From assembly GCF_916858675.1 (NCBI RefSeq), contig NZ_CAKASM010000002.1, positions 124,001 through 188,000 on the forward strand: a DNA stretch of 64,000 nucleotides, read 5' to 3'. The translations under genes were made by a program, and so were the position numbers. The notes under the pieces are model-generated. The model did not search any database, had not been told where the DNA came from, and saw only the letters and a list, made by a program, of their open reading frames with translations. This stretch comes from Sphingomonas sp. Leaf21 (GTDB taxonomy: Bacteria; Pseudomonadota; Alphaproteobacteria; Sphingomonadales; Sphingomonadaceae). Shown here piece after piece: positions 8,720-16,189 of the stretch. How positions within the stretch are numbered: position 1 is the stretch's first letter; every line of letters starts with the position of its first letter.

Positions 8720-9484
8720 TCAGTCGCGATCGTCCTGCGCCAACGCGTCGACCAGCCACTGGGGACGAACGGCGTCGCCCAACGCCTCGACGCGGCGATG
8801 CTCGACCATCACACCCAGTTCCGGATAGCGGGCACGCGTCCGGTCGGTGGCCTCCGCCAGCGGCACGACGACCAGCCGCCGGTTGACCTTGGACCGGTGG
8901 TGCATCCGCGCGGTGTTTTCCTGCCCGACATAGCAACCCTTGGTGAAGCTGACGCCGTTAAGCTCGCGCGCGTTACACTCGAGCCACAGCGTCTCCCCCG
9001 CGCCCAGTTCGCCGACCCCCTCGGTCACGCCCAGCGACAGGCGATGTCCGGTCCACCCCGCGGCCGAAGCTCCCGGAGGCGCCAGCCAGCGCTTCCCCAA
9101 CGCCGCCAGTCGGGGATCGTCGGGCCGCCCGGCCGCGTCGGGGCTCCAGTGAACGGCCATGGCGTCGACGGGTTCGATCGTGATCGCCCGGCGCAACCGG
9201 TACATGGCCAGCCGCCGGGCCAGTGCCTCGGCCTGTTGGGCCTCCGCATCAATCAGCACCGCCTCGCCATCGTCCCACAGGATGAAGTCGAACAGCGCCT
9301 TGCCCTGCGGTGTCAGCAGGCCGCCCCAGCGGGGCGCCTCGGGCGACAGGCCGACGACATCCTGCGTGACCAGACCTTGCAGGAAACCCCGTACGTCCTC
9401 GCCCGCGACCCGGATCATTCGTCGGTCGGCCAGCGTCGTGGCGGGCATGGCGTCGGCGGTGGCGGTCGGGGTGGTATCGGTCAT
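8720..9484 (-). CDS. ygfZ: Folate-binding protein YgfZ/GcvT-like (iron-sulfur cluster repair)
   Basis: A 254-residue member of the YgfZ/CAF17 family, structural relatives of the T protein of the glycine cleavage system. They bind tetrahydrofolate and help maintain iron-sulfur enzymes. The diagnostic motif KGCYVGQE is at residues 182-189, with the family cysteine at 184, and the N-terminal block RGFLQGLVTQDV is typical. Length is slightly short compared with E. coli YgfZ (about 326) but normal for alphaproteobacteria. It is divergent from the dihydroorotase gene with only 47 bases between starts, so the promoters overlap. Confidence 0.85.
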   Translation of the reverse strand: MTDTTPTATADAMPATTLADRRMIRVAGEDVRGFLQGLVTQDVVGLSPEAPRWGGLLTPQGKALFDFILWDDGEAVLIDAEAQQAEALARRLAMYRLRRAITIEPVDAMAVHWSPDAAGRPDDPRLAALGKRWLAPPGASAAGWTGHRLSLGVTEGVGELGAGETLWLECNARELNGVSFTKGCYVGQENTARMHHRSKVNRRLVVVPLAEATDRTRARYPELGVMVEHRRVEALGDAVRPQWLVDALAQDDRD

Positions 9485-9531
9485 GCTGGCAAGGTAGGAA
9501 GGCGCGATCCCTCGCGAAAGGCCCGTTTGTC

Positions 9532-10851
9532 ATGACCTTCGACCTGCTACTCTCCGGCGGCACCGTCCACACGCCCGGCGGCCCGGTCCGCGCCGATGTC
9601 GGCGTGCGCGACGGCCGGATCGTTCAGATCGGCGCGGTCGGCGATGCGGGTCGGGTGATCGACTGCACCGGTCTCGACATCCTGCCGGGCGTGATCGACA
9701 GCCAGGTCCATTTCCGCGAGCCCGGCCTGATGCACAAGGAAGACCTGGCCAGCGGTAGCCGCGCGGCGGTGATGGGCGGCGTCACCGCGGTGTTCGAGAT
9801 GCCCAACACCAAGCCAAACACCGATTCGTCGGACGCGATCACCGACAAGCTGACGCGCGCGAAGACGATGTTCTGCGATCACGCCTTCTATGTCGGCGCG
9901 ACGAACCACAATGCCCGCGACCTGGCCGAGCTGGAGCGGATGCCGGGCACGGCGGGGGTCAAGATCTTCATGGGCGCCTCGACCGGCGACCTGCTGGTTT
10001 CGGAAGATGCGCGCCTGGCCGAAGTGCTCGCCTCGGGCCACCGCCGCGTCGCCATTCACGCCGAGGACGAGGACCGGATGAATGCGCGCACGGCCGAGCG
10101 TATCGAGGGCGATCCCGCCTCACATCCGGTCTGGCGTGACGACGAAAGTGCGATGCTCGCCACCCGCCGCATCCTGCGCCTGGCGCGCGAGGCCAATCGT
10201 CGCATCCATATCCTGCATGTCACCACGCCTGCCGAGCTGGAATATATCGGCCGGAACAAGGACATCGCGACCTGCGAGGTGACTCCGCAACATCTGACGC
10301 TGGCGGGCGAAGAGGCCTATCCGCGCCTCGGCACGCTGGCGCAGATGAACCCCCCGATCCGCTCGGGCGCGCATCGCGACGGCCTGTGGCACTGGCTCAA
10401 CCAGGGCGTGCCCGACGTGATCGGATCGGACCATGCGCCGCACACGCTGGAGGAAAAGGCCAAGCCCTATCCCGGCAGCCCCAGCGGGATGCCCGGCGTG
10501 CAGACGCTGCTGCCGCTGCTGCTCGACCATGCCGCGCATGGCCGTCTGTCGCTGCAGCGGGTGATCGAGCTGACCAGTGCGGGCGCGCAGCGTATCTTCG
10601 GGATCGTCGGCAAGGGACGGATCGCCGCCGGGTACGACGCCGACTTCACCATCGTCGACCTCAAGAAGCGCTGGACGATCGAGGAACAGTGGCTCCAGTC
10701 CAAATGCGGCTGGTCGCCCTTCACCGGCATGGAACTGACCGGCAAGCCGATCGGCACCATCGTGCGCGGTCAGGTGGCGATGTGGGAGGACCGGATTGCG
10801 GACGCCCCGACCGGTCGGCCGATCCGGTTCGAGGCGGTCGATTTCGGATGA
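9532..10851 (+). CDS. pyrC: Dihydroorotase-family amidohydrolase (PyrC-like), Gln in place of first metal His
   Basis: A 439-residue cyclic amidohydrolase of the dihydroorotase class, which would close N-carbamoyl-aspartate to dihydroorotate in pyrimidine synthesis. The metal-site motif reads D56-S-Q58-V-H60 followed by FREPG, where the usual form is D-x-H-x-H, so the first histidine is glutamine. Other expected residues are present: K144 in GVKIF, H176 in HAED, H229 in LHVTT, and D300-H301 in DHAPH. From memory this Gln form recurs in alphaproteobacterial dihydroorotases, so it is a subfamily trait rather than a lesion (inference). Allantoinase is a less likely alternative. The stop overlaps the next gene by four bases. 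Confidence 0.8.
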   Translation: MTFDLLLSGGTVHTPGGPVRADVGVRDGRIVQIGAVGDAGRVIDCTGLDILPGVIDSQVHFREPGLMHKEDLASGSRAAVMGGVTAVFEMPNTKPNTDSSDAITDKLTRAKTMFCDHAFYVGATNHNARDLAELERMPGTAGVKIFMGASTGDLLVSEDARLAEVLASGHRRVAIHAEDEDRMNARTAERIEGDPASHPVWRDDESAMLATRRILRLAREANRRIHILHVTTPAELEYIGRNKDIATCEVTPQHLTLAGEEAYPRLGTLAQMNPPIRSGAHRDGLWHWLNQGVPDVIGSDHAPHTLEEKAKPYPGSPSGMPGVQTLLPLLLDHAAHGRLSLQRVIELTSAGAQRIFGIVGKGRIAAGYDADFTIVDLKKRWTIEEQWLQSKCGWSPFTGMELTGKPIGTIVRGQVAMWEDRIADAPTGRPIRFEAVDFG

Positions 10852-11249
10852 GCCTTACGCGGCGGGTGCGGGATATCCGGGTCTATTGCCCGGTCGCGCC
10901 CGCCACGCTCGCGGCCCTGATCGCGGGCGATCCGAACGCGGTGGAGCGGGACGACACCGCCGCCGCGCTCCTCGCCATAATGCGCACCCCGCCGCTCGGC
11001 GACTTCGGGCGCTATCACGACGTGGTCGAACTGGCGATCGGCTATGAAGGCTTTCGACCGGGCGAGGGCGCGGTGCCGACACTGGGCACGCTGGGCGAGG
11101 CCAGTTGGTCCCCGACGGTCATCCTGACCGCGATCTTCGATGCGGAGGCGGAGGTGGACATGCTGGCGGAACGGCTGCTGGCGGCGCACCCCTGGGACGT
11201 GCCGGTGATCGCGGTGAGCGAGCCTTATCGCATGTTGGTGCGGGAATAG
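10848..11249 (+). CDS. Small protein coupled to dihydroorotase, CutA/NIF3-insert-like end
   Basis: A 133-residue protein that starts inside the dihydroorotase stop codon (ATGA at 10848-10851), so the two are translationally coupled. I do not recognise a named family with certainty. The C-terminal part, LLAAHPWDVPVIAVSEPYR, resembles the end of CutA and of the small ferredoxin-like insert of NIF3 proteins, where a H-P-[YW]-x-x-P stretch closes a trimer-forming fold. There is no signal peptide or membrane segment. A role linked to the upstream enzyme is suggested only by the coupling. Confidence 0.6.
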   Translation: MSLTRRVRDIRVYCPVAPATLAALIAGDPNAVERDDTAAALLAIMRTPPLGDFGRYHDVVELAIGYEGFRPGEGAVPTLGTLGEASWSPTVILTAIFDAEAEVDMLAERLLAAHPWDVPVIAVSEPYRMLVRE

Positions 11250-11279
11250 GGTCGGCCGTGGGTTTCAACTTCGCTCAGC

Positions 11280-11310
11280 GGGAACGGCTGTCGAGAGCTG
11301 ACCCGTTCCC
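11280..11310. terminator. Hairpin between convergent genes
   Basis: GGGAACGG at 11280-11287 pairs perfectly with CCGTTCCC at 11303-11310 around a 15-base loop. It lies between the small CutA-like gene and the convergent eipA gene. No T-run follows, so it may be a factor-dependent or bidirectional stop. Confidence 0.45.
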
Positions 11311-11372
11311 AGACCCCCATTCAGCCTGAGCGACGTCGAAGGCCGAGGACAACCCCCGGCCCCCAAGCCCCA

Positions 11373-12137
11373 TCAGAACGGCAACCACCGGGCCTTGTGG
11401 GTGAAGTTCATATACCCGACATTGACGCCCGCGCGCCAGCCGACGCCGAGCCGCACGGGGATCAGAACGACATTGCCACGCCGCAGATAGGTCGCGGCGA
11501 ACCCGCCGACGAAATACAGCCGACCCTCGGCCGCCGGGAAGCGATGGAACAGCTCCTCGGTGTCGTAGAGGTTGTAGACCAGCACGAACACCTTGTTGGC
11601 ATCGCCGCCGATGTCGAAGCCCAGCGACGGCCCGGTCCAGTAGACGGGCATCTGCCCCTCGACCTTGTGGGTCATGATCCCAGAGCCATAGCGGAGCCCG
11701 ACTACGAACGCGCCAGAGGCTTCGCGCCCGGCGATATAGGCGTTGGGGCGACCCTGCTCGCGCAGGATCCGCTCGATCATTCCGGCGAGCCCCTCGGCAC
11801 CCTTGCCGAACACGCCTTCGCCCGCCGCGAGCAGGTCGTCGCGCTCGAAGGTGTCGGCGGCCTGGGTGGTCTGGGTCGCGCGCGTCTCCGGGGTGTTCGC
11901 GGGCGGCGTGGTGGTGACGGGCGGCTGCTGCACCGGCGGGGTGTAGGGGGGCGGCGCATTGTCCTGCGACGGCTCCTGCACGGGCGTGCTGCGCGGGGCG
12001 GGGCGTGAGGGCTGGGTGCCCAGATCGCTGTCGATGCCCTGATTGGGATCGATGGTGCGGACCTGTGCGGCCAGCGGCGCGGCGGCGACCATGGAAAGAC
12101 CGCCGAGCACCGACAGACCCAGACAGACGAGACGCAT
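11373..12137 (-). CDS. eipA: DUF1134 envelope protein, EipA family
   Basis: A 254-residue secreted protein. The signal peptide spans about residues 1-24 (cut after PLAA). A low-complexity Pro/Gln/Thr segment (about 28-90) leads into the DUF1134 domain (95-254) with SGAFVVGLRYGSG and GPSLGFDIGGDANKVF. In Brucella and Caulobacter the family (EipA) is a periplasmic protein needed for envelope integrity and beta-lactam tolerance; its biochemical activity is not settled. Start ATG 12137 is chosen because it begins the signal peptide; the upstream extension of the frame runs into the tRNA gene and is not coding. Length and domain order look normal. Confidence 0.85.
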   Translation of the reverse strand: MRLVCLGLSVLGGLSMVAAAPLAAQVRTIDPNQGIDSDLGTQPSRPAPRSTPVQEPSQDNAPPPYTPPVQQPPVTTTPPANTPETRATQTTQAADTFERDDLLAAGEGVFGKGAEGLAGMIERILREQGRPNAYIAGREASGAFVVGLRYGSGIMTHKVEGQMPVYWTGPSLGFDIGGDANKVFVLVYNLYDTEELFHRFPAAEGRLYFVGGFAATYLRRGNVVLIPVRLGVGWRAGVNVGYMNFTHKARWLPF

Positions 12138-12301
12138 GACTTCAAACTCCCCCGGCGGACCGATTGGCCACGTTAACCAGCCCGCGCCTTGCAGCGCAAT
12201 GAATGACGGGAAACGCCCTAGTCGATTTTCCCGATAAAATCCCCTCCGGACCCGGTTGATTGCCTCCCCCGGTCCCGCTATAGCCGCCCCTCGCCGCAAC
12301 C

Positions 12302-12391
12302 GGAGACGTGGGTGAGTGGCTGAAACCAACGCTTTGCTAAAGCGTCGTACGGGAAACCGTACCGAGGGTTCGAATCCCTCCGTCTCCGCCA
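12302..12391 (+). tRNA. tRNA-Ser (anticodon GCT)
   Basis: A complete 90-base tRNA. The acceptor stem GGAGACG (12302-12308) pairs with CGTCTCC (12381-12387), followed by G and an encoded CCA at 12389-12391. The anticodon stem ACGCT/AGCGT encloses the loop TTGCTAA, giving anticodon GCT (reads AGC/AGT). The long variable arm (GTACGGGAAACCGTAC) is the class II feature of serine tRNAs. The T arm reads GAGGGTTCGAATCCCTC. Confidence 0.97.
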
Positions 12392-12506
12392 TATCCCCTC
12401 GGGCCGAGGCCAGGGGCAGGGCGCTTCCAGCCGAATGACGATCAACCCGGTGGTGCGATCCTCGTCGCTCGTCGCCGGAATGTCTTGGCCGGAATGTGTT
12501 GGAAAG

Positions 12507-13274
12507 TCAGACGGGCTCGGCGGCCAGGACATAGTCGCTGCCGCAGGCGAGCGCACCTTGCGTCTCGATCAGCGCCAGCGCCTCGTCGCGCAGCGTCGCG
12601 GCCTGTCCGGCCAATGCGCTGGCCAGCGTCCGGTCGGCCAGCCGCGCGAGCCGGGGCGACAGCATCGCGATCTGCGATTCGACGAAGCGCGTGCCGTAGC
12701 GGATCGGGAAATGCTCCTCCGACAGCAGGCGAAAGCCCGCGCGATCCAGGGCCCGCTTCACCCAATCGGCGGGATATTCGCGATAGGGCCGCTCGCCCGC
12801 CAACAGCAGGCAGGCGTCGCGCAGCCGCCCGATCCGCCACACCATACGCGCCGCCGGATCGCCGGGCGGGGTGGCGGTGACATAGGGTTCCAGCCCGACG
12901 ACATAGAGCCGCCCAGTGGTCAGCGGACGTAGCCGCGCGAACAGGCTTTCCTGGAAATAGGGCGCGAAACCGTCGATCGCGCCCAACAGATAGTCGGCGA
13001 GGACCGTGTCATAGCGCTCGCCGGCCAACAGGCCCGGATCCGCCCAATCGCCCAGCAGGATGCGGTCGCCCGGTCGGCGGGTGGCGCGGGTCTGCTCGCG
13101 CAACTGCCGGGCATGGCCTGCCGCGCCCGTCACCGCGGTCCAGCGCTCGGTCGCGAGCGTGGTCATCCAGCGCAGCGATCCCGCCCCGGTCCCCGCATCG
13201 AGCATCGTACCCCAGGGGCGGTCGCCATGAAGCCGTTGGATATGGCCGAACAGGCCGGGGGTCGGGGACGTCAT
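12507..13274 (-). CDS. Class I SAM-dependent methyltransferase
   Basis: A 255-residue cytoplasmic protein with the SAM-binding glycine loop LDAGTGAGS near residues 25-33 and an acidic strand at LLGDWAD (about 78). Later strands (RYDTVLADYLLGAI, GRLYVVGLEP) fit a Rossmann methyltransferase core. No membrane segment or signal is seen. Start ATG 13274 places the glycine loop at the usual distance; the open frame upstream is a shadow of pncB. It is divergent from pncB with about 200 bases between. The substrate cannot be inferred. Confidence 0.75.
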   Translation of the reverse strand: MTSPTPGLFGHIQRLHGDRPWGTMLDAGTGAGSLRWMTTLATERWTAVTGAAGHARQLREQTRATRRPGDRILLGDWADPGLLAGERYDTVLADYLLGAIDGFAPYFQESLFARLRPLTTGRLYVVGLEPYVTATPPGDPAARMVWRIGRLRDACLLLAGERPYREYPADWVKRALDRAGFRLLSEEHFPIRYGTRFVESQIAMLSPRLARLADRTLASALAGQAATLRDEALALIETQGALACGSDYVLAAEPV

Positions 13275-13472
13275 CGGGAAAACAGGACCTCGGGATCGAT
13301 AGGCGGGGTGGCATAGGGCGACAGCGGTGCGCGGCCAAGTTCGCGAGGGTCGCCGATGCGAAAGGGGCTGACAGGACCGGTCGTACATGGTCTTTGCACC
13401 GCGAGGCGGGGAATGCCGCGTTCCGTCATCGGCCCCTCCCGCCCTTTCTCCGCGCCCGACCAAGGATCGCCC

Positions 13473-14777
13473 ATGCCCGTCACCGACATCGCCACCCGCG
13501 TCTATAATCACGGCTGGCGGCTCGATCCGGTGGTGCGCAGCCTGCTCGACACCGATTTCTACAAGCTGCTGATGCTCCAGATGATCCGGCAACTCCATCC
13601 GGAGGTGACGGCGACCTTCTCGCTCATCAACCGAAGCCGCTCGGTCCGGCTGGCCGAGGTGATCGACGAGCAGGAATTGCGCGACCAGCTCGACCATGCG
13701 CGCACGCTCCGCTTCACCAAGAAGGAGTTGATCTGGCTGGCGGGCAACAGTTTCTACGGCAAGCAGCGGATGTTCACGCCCGACTTCATCGACTGGCTCG
13801 CCCGGTTCCGGCTCCCCGACTATGACTTGCGCACCGTCGACGGCCAGTTCGAGCTGCATTTCGATGGCCCCTGGGCGCAGACGACGATGTGGGAGATCCC
13901 CGCGCTCGCCATCGTCAACGAACTTCGCTCGCGCGCGGCGCTCAAGGGCAAGGGGCGGTTCGAACTCGACATCCTCTATGCCCGCGCCAAGGCCAAGCTG
14001 TGGGACAAGGTCGAGCGGTTGCGGACGCTGCCCGATCTGGTCCTTTCCGACTTTGGCACGCGGCGGCGGCACGGCTTCCTGTGGCAGCGTTGGTGTGTCG
14101 AGGCGTTGAAGGAGGGGTTGGGCGACCGCTTCATCGGCTCGTCCAACGTACTGCTGGCGATGGACAATGACCTGGAGGCGATCGGCACCAACGCGCATGA
14201 ACTGCCCATGGTCATGGCCGCGCTCGCCCCCGACGATGCCGGGGTGGCCGCCGCGCCCTATCGCGTGCTGGCGGAGTGGCAGGCGCTGTACGACGGCAAT
14301 CTGCGCATCGCGCTGCCCGATGCGTTCGGGACCAGCGGCTTCCTGCGCAACGCGCCCGACTGGCTGGCCGACTGGACCGGTTTCCGCCCCGATTCGATGC
14401 CACCGATCGAGGGCGGCGAGCAGATCATCACCTGGTGGCGCGCGCATGGCCGCGATCCGAAGTCCAAGCTGCTGATCTTCTCCGACGGCATGGACGTCGA
14501 CAGCATCGAGGCGACCTACCGCCACTTCCATGGCCGGGTACGGATGAGCTTCGGCTGGGGGACCAACCTGACCAACGACTTCCGGGGATGCGATCCGGCG
14601 GGCGAGGCGGGGCTGGAACCGATCTCGCTGGTCGCCAAGGTCATCAGCGCCAACGGTCGACCCGCGGTCAAGCTGTCCGACAACCCAGCCAAGGCCACCG
14701 GCGAGCCGAGCGAGATCGCGCGGTATCTGCGGATATTCGGCGAGGACGGGCGGCAGGCCTCGGCAGTGACGGTGTGA
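13473..14777 (+). CDS. pncB: Nicotinate phosphoribosyltransferase
   Basis: A 434-residue enzyme of the NAD salvage pathway that joins nicotinic acid and phosphoribosyl pyrophosphate to nicotinate mononucleotide, using ATP. Family signatures are [13 protein letters not shown] near residue 25, [11 protein letters not shown] in the middle, and [12 protein letters not shown] near the end. Length matches E. coli PncB (400) plus a usual N-terminal extension. ATG 13473 follows AAGGA at 13462-13466. There is no operon partner; a repeat-like hairpin region follows. Confidence 0.93.
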   Translation: MPVTDIATRVYNHGWRLDPVVRSLLDTDFYKLLMLQMIRQLHPEVTATFSLINRSRSVRLAEVIDEQELRDQLDHARTLRFTKKELIWLAGNSFYGKQRMFTPDFIDWLARFRLPDYDLRTVDGQFELHFDGPWAQTTMWEIPALAIVNELRSRAALKGKGRFELDILYARAKAKLWDKVERLRTLPDLVLSDFGTRRRHGFLWQRWCVEALKEGLGDRFIGSSNVLLAMDNDLEAIGTNAHELPMVMAALAPDDAGVAAAPYRVLAEWQALYDGNLRIALPDAFGTSGFLRNAPDWLADWTGFRPDSMPPIEGGEQIITWWRAHGRDPKSKLLIFSDGMDVDSIEATYRHFHGRVRMSFGWGTNLTNDFRGCDPAGEAGLEPISLVAKVISANGRPAVKLSDNPAKATGEPSEIARYLRIFGEDGRQASAVTV

Positions 14778-14787
14778 GCGATCCGAT

Positions 14788-14889
14788 CCTCCCCGACGCA
14801 GGGAGGTGGCAGCGCGCGAGCGCTGACGGAGGGGGGCTCACGGGGAATCCCCGGGGCGGCCGTCCCCCTCCCCGTGGCGGGGAGGACCC
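14788..14889. repeat. REP-like GC-rich hairpin element after pncB
   Basis: About 100 bases made of nested inverted repeats, including CCTCCCC at 14867-14873 pairing with GGGGAGG at 14879-14885. The stretch around 14801-14832 (GGGAGGTGGCAGCG...GCTGACGGAGG) is the reverse complement, with few changes, of part of the 211-bp tandem repeat at 18681-19178. It is therefore a dispersed copy of the same element family and may also stop pncB transcription. Confidence 0.6.
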
Positions 14890-14988
14890 CATCGACCTTA
14901 GTCTATGATGGTGGTGCCCGTGGGGCGCACATGATAACTTCATGAAATGGCGGGACGACATCGCCTGGCCGGATCAAGGGAGAAGACC

Positions 14989-16080
14989 ATGCGCAACGCC
15001 GATCGTCGGACCGTCATCGCGGGGCTGGGAGCCGGGCTGGCCCTTGCCGCGGGCAATGCCTGTGCCGCGCCGCGTGGGCGCAAGATCGGCTATGCGATCG
15101 TCGGGCTGGGAAGCTATGCCGAGCTGATCATGTCCAAATTCGCGGAGTGCGAACAGTCGCGGCTGGTCGCGCTGGTCAGCGGCACGCCCGACAAGCTCAA
15201 GCGTTTCGGCGAGAAATACGGCATCCCCGAAAGCCATCGCTACAGCTACCAGACCTTCGACCGCATCCGGGACAATCCGGATATCGACGTCGTCTACGTC
15301 ATCCTGCCCAATTCGATGCATGCCGAATATACGGTCCGCGCGGCACAGGCCGGCAAGCACGTCATGTGCGAAAAGCCGATGGCGGTATCGGCCGCCGAGT
15401 GCCGGACGATGATCGAGGCGTGCCGCAAGGCCGGGCGAAAGCTGATGATCGGGTATCGCTCGCGGTTCGAGCCCTATAACCGGCTGGCGATCGACCTGGC
15501 GAAGAAGGGTTTCGTCGGACCGACCCAGATCATCACCGCCGATCATGGATTCAACGCGCGGCCCAACCAGTGGCGACTGGACCGGGCCCTGTCGGGGGGC
15601 GGGTCGTTGATGGACATCGGCATCTACAGCCTCAACGCCGTCCGCTACCTGACCGGCGAGGAACCGGTCGAGGTCAGCGCGGTCGAGTCGACCGACCGCA
15701 ACGATCCGCGTTTCCGCACCGTCGAGGATCGGATCAGCTTCCTGATGCGCTTTCCTTCCGGCATCGAGACGACGTGCGTGTCGAGCTACAGCTCCAACCA
15801 CAACATGTACCGCGTGACCGGGACCGAGGGGTGGATCCAGCTCGAGCCCGCGACATCCTATGAGGGGCAGAAGATGTGGATCCGGCGCGACGGCCGGACC
15901 GAGGAGCGACAGGTCCCGGCGGGCAAGGGCCAGCATGCCGGGCAACTCGATCATCTCGCCGAATGCATCCGGAACGACACGAAGCCGCTGGTCGGCGGCG
16001 AGGAAGGGTTGGCGGACATGCGTCTGATCGAGGCGATCTATCGCTCGGCGCGCGAAGGGCGACGGATCAGCCTGACCTGA
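14989..16080 (+). CDS. Tat-exported Gfo/Idh/MocA-family oxidoreductase
   Basis: A 363-residue NAD(P)-dependent oxidoreductase related to glucose-fructose oxidoreductase. The N-terminus MRNADRRTVIAGLGAGLAL carries a twin-arginine (RR) signal, with cleavage near residue 27. The Rossmann fold follows (KIGYAIVGLGSYAEL, about 30-45), then the family motif CEKPMAVS and the C-terminal sheet domain with GGGSLMDIGIYSLN. Zymomonas GFOR is exported by Tat with its cofactor already bound; the same is likely here, giving a periplasmic sugar oxidoreductase (inference). ATG 14989 with AAGGGAGAA at 14977-14985 is preferred over the ATG at 14947, which has no ribosome binding site. Confidence 0.85.
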   Translation: MRNADRRTVIAGLGAGLALAAGNACAAPRGRKIGYAIVGLGSYAELIMSKFAECEQSRLVALVSGTPDKLKRFGEKYGIPESHRYSYQTFDRIRDNPDIDVVYVILPNSMHAEYTVRAAQAGKHVMCEKPMAVSAAECRTMIEACRKAGRKLMIGYRSRFEPYNRLAIDLAKKGFVGPTQIITADHGFNARPNQWRLDRALSGGGSLMDIGIYSLNAVRYLTGEEPVEVSAVESTDRNDPRFRTVEDRISFLMRFPSGIETTCVSSYSSNHNMYRVTGTEGWIQLEPATSYEGQKMWIRRDGRTEERQVPAGKGQHAGQLDHLAECIRNDTKPLVGGEEGLADMRLIEAIYRSAREGRRISLT

Positions 16081-16189
16081 TCTCCGGCGCTGGCGTGGCG
16101 GTGGCGGTCGCCCCGCCAATCGCGGTGGCCGCGAAATCCTGTCGCGTCGGGAAGGTTAAACTCCTATTGCAGGTTAACCTCACGGCCGG

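Noticed and set aside
12302..12391. tRNA as an integration site of a genomic island.
   Set aside because: No integrase gene or direct repeat of the tRNA 3' end is found nearby; the flanking genes are ordinary chromosomal genes.
12138..12556. Minus-strand open frames crossing the tRNA (MAETEGFEPSV... and ...RRRRDSNPRYG...).
   Set aside because: These are the well-known spurious translations of the antisense strand of a tRNA-Ser gene; the real eipA gene starts at 12137.
16150..16185. CtrA site upstream of the hybrid kinase (TTAA ... TTAACC).
   Set aside because: The spacing between the two half-sites is 14 bases rather than the required seven.
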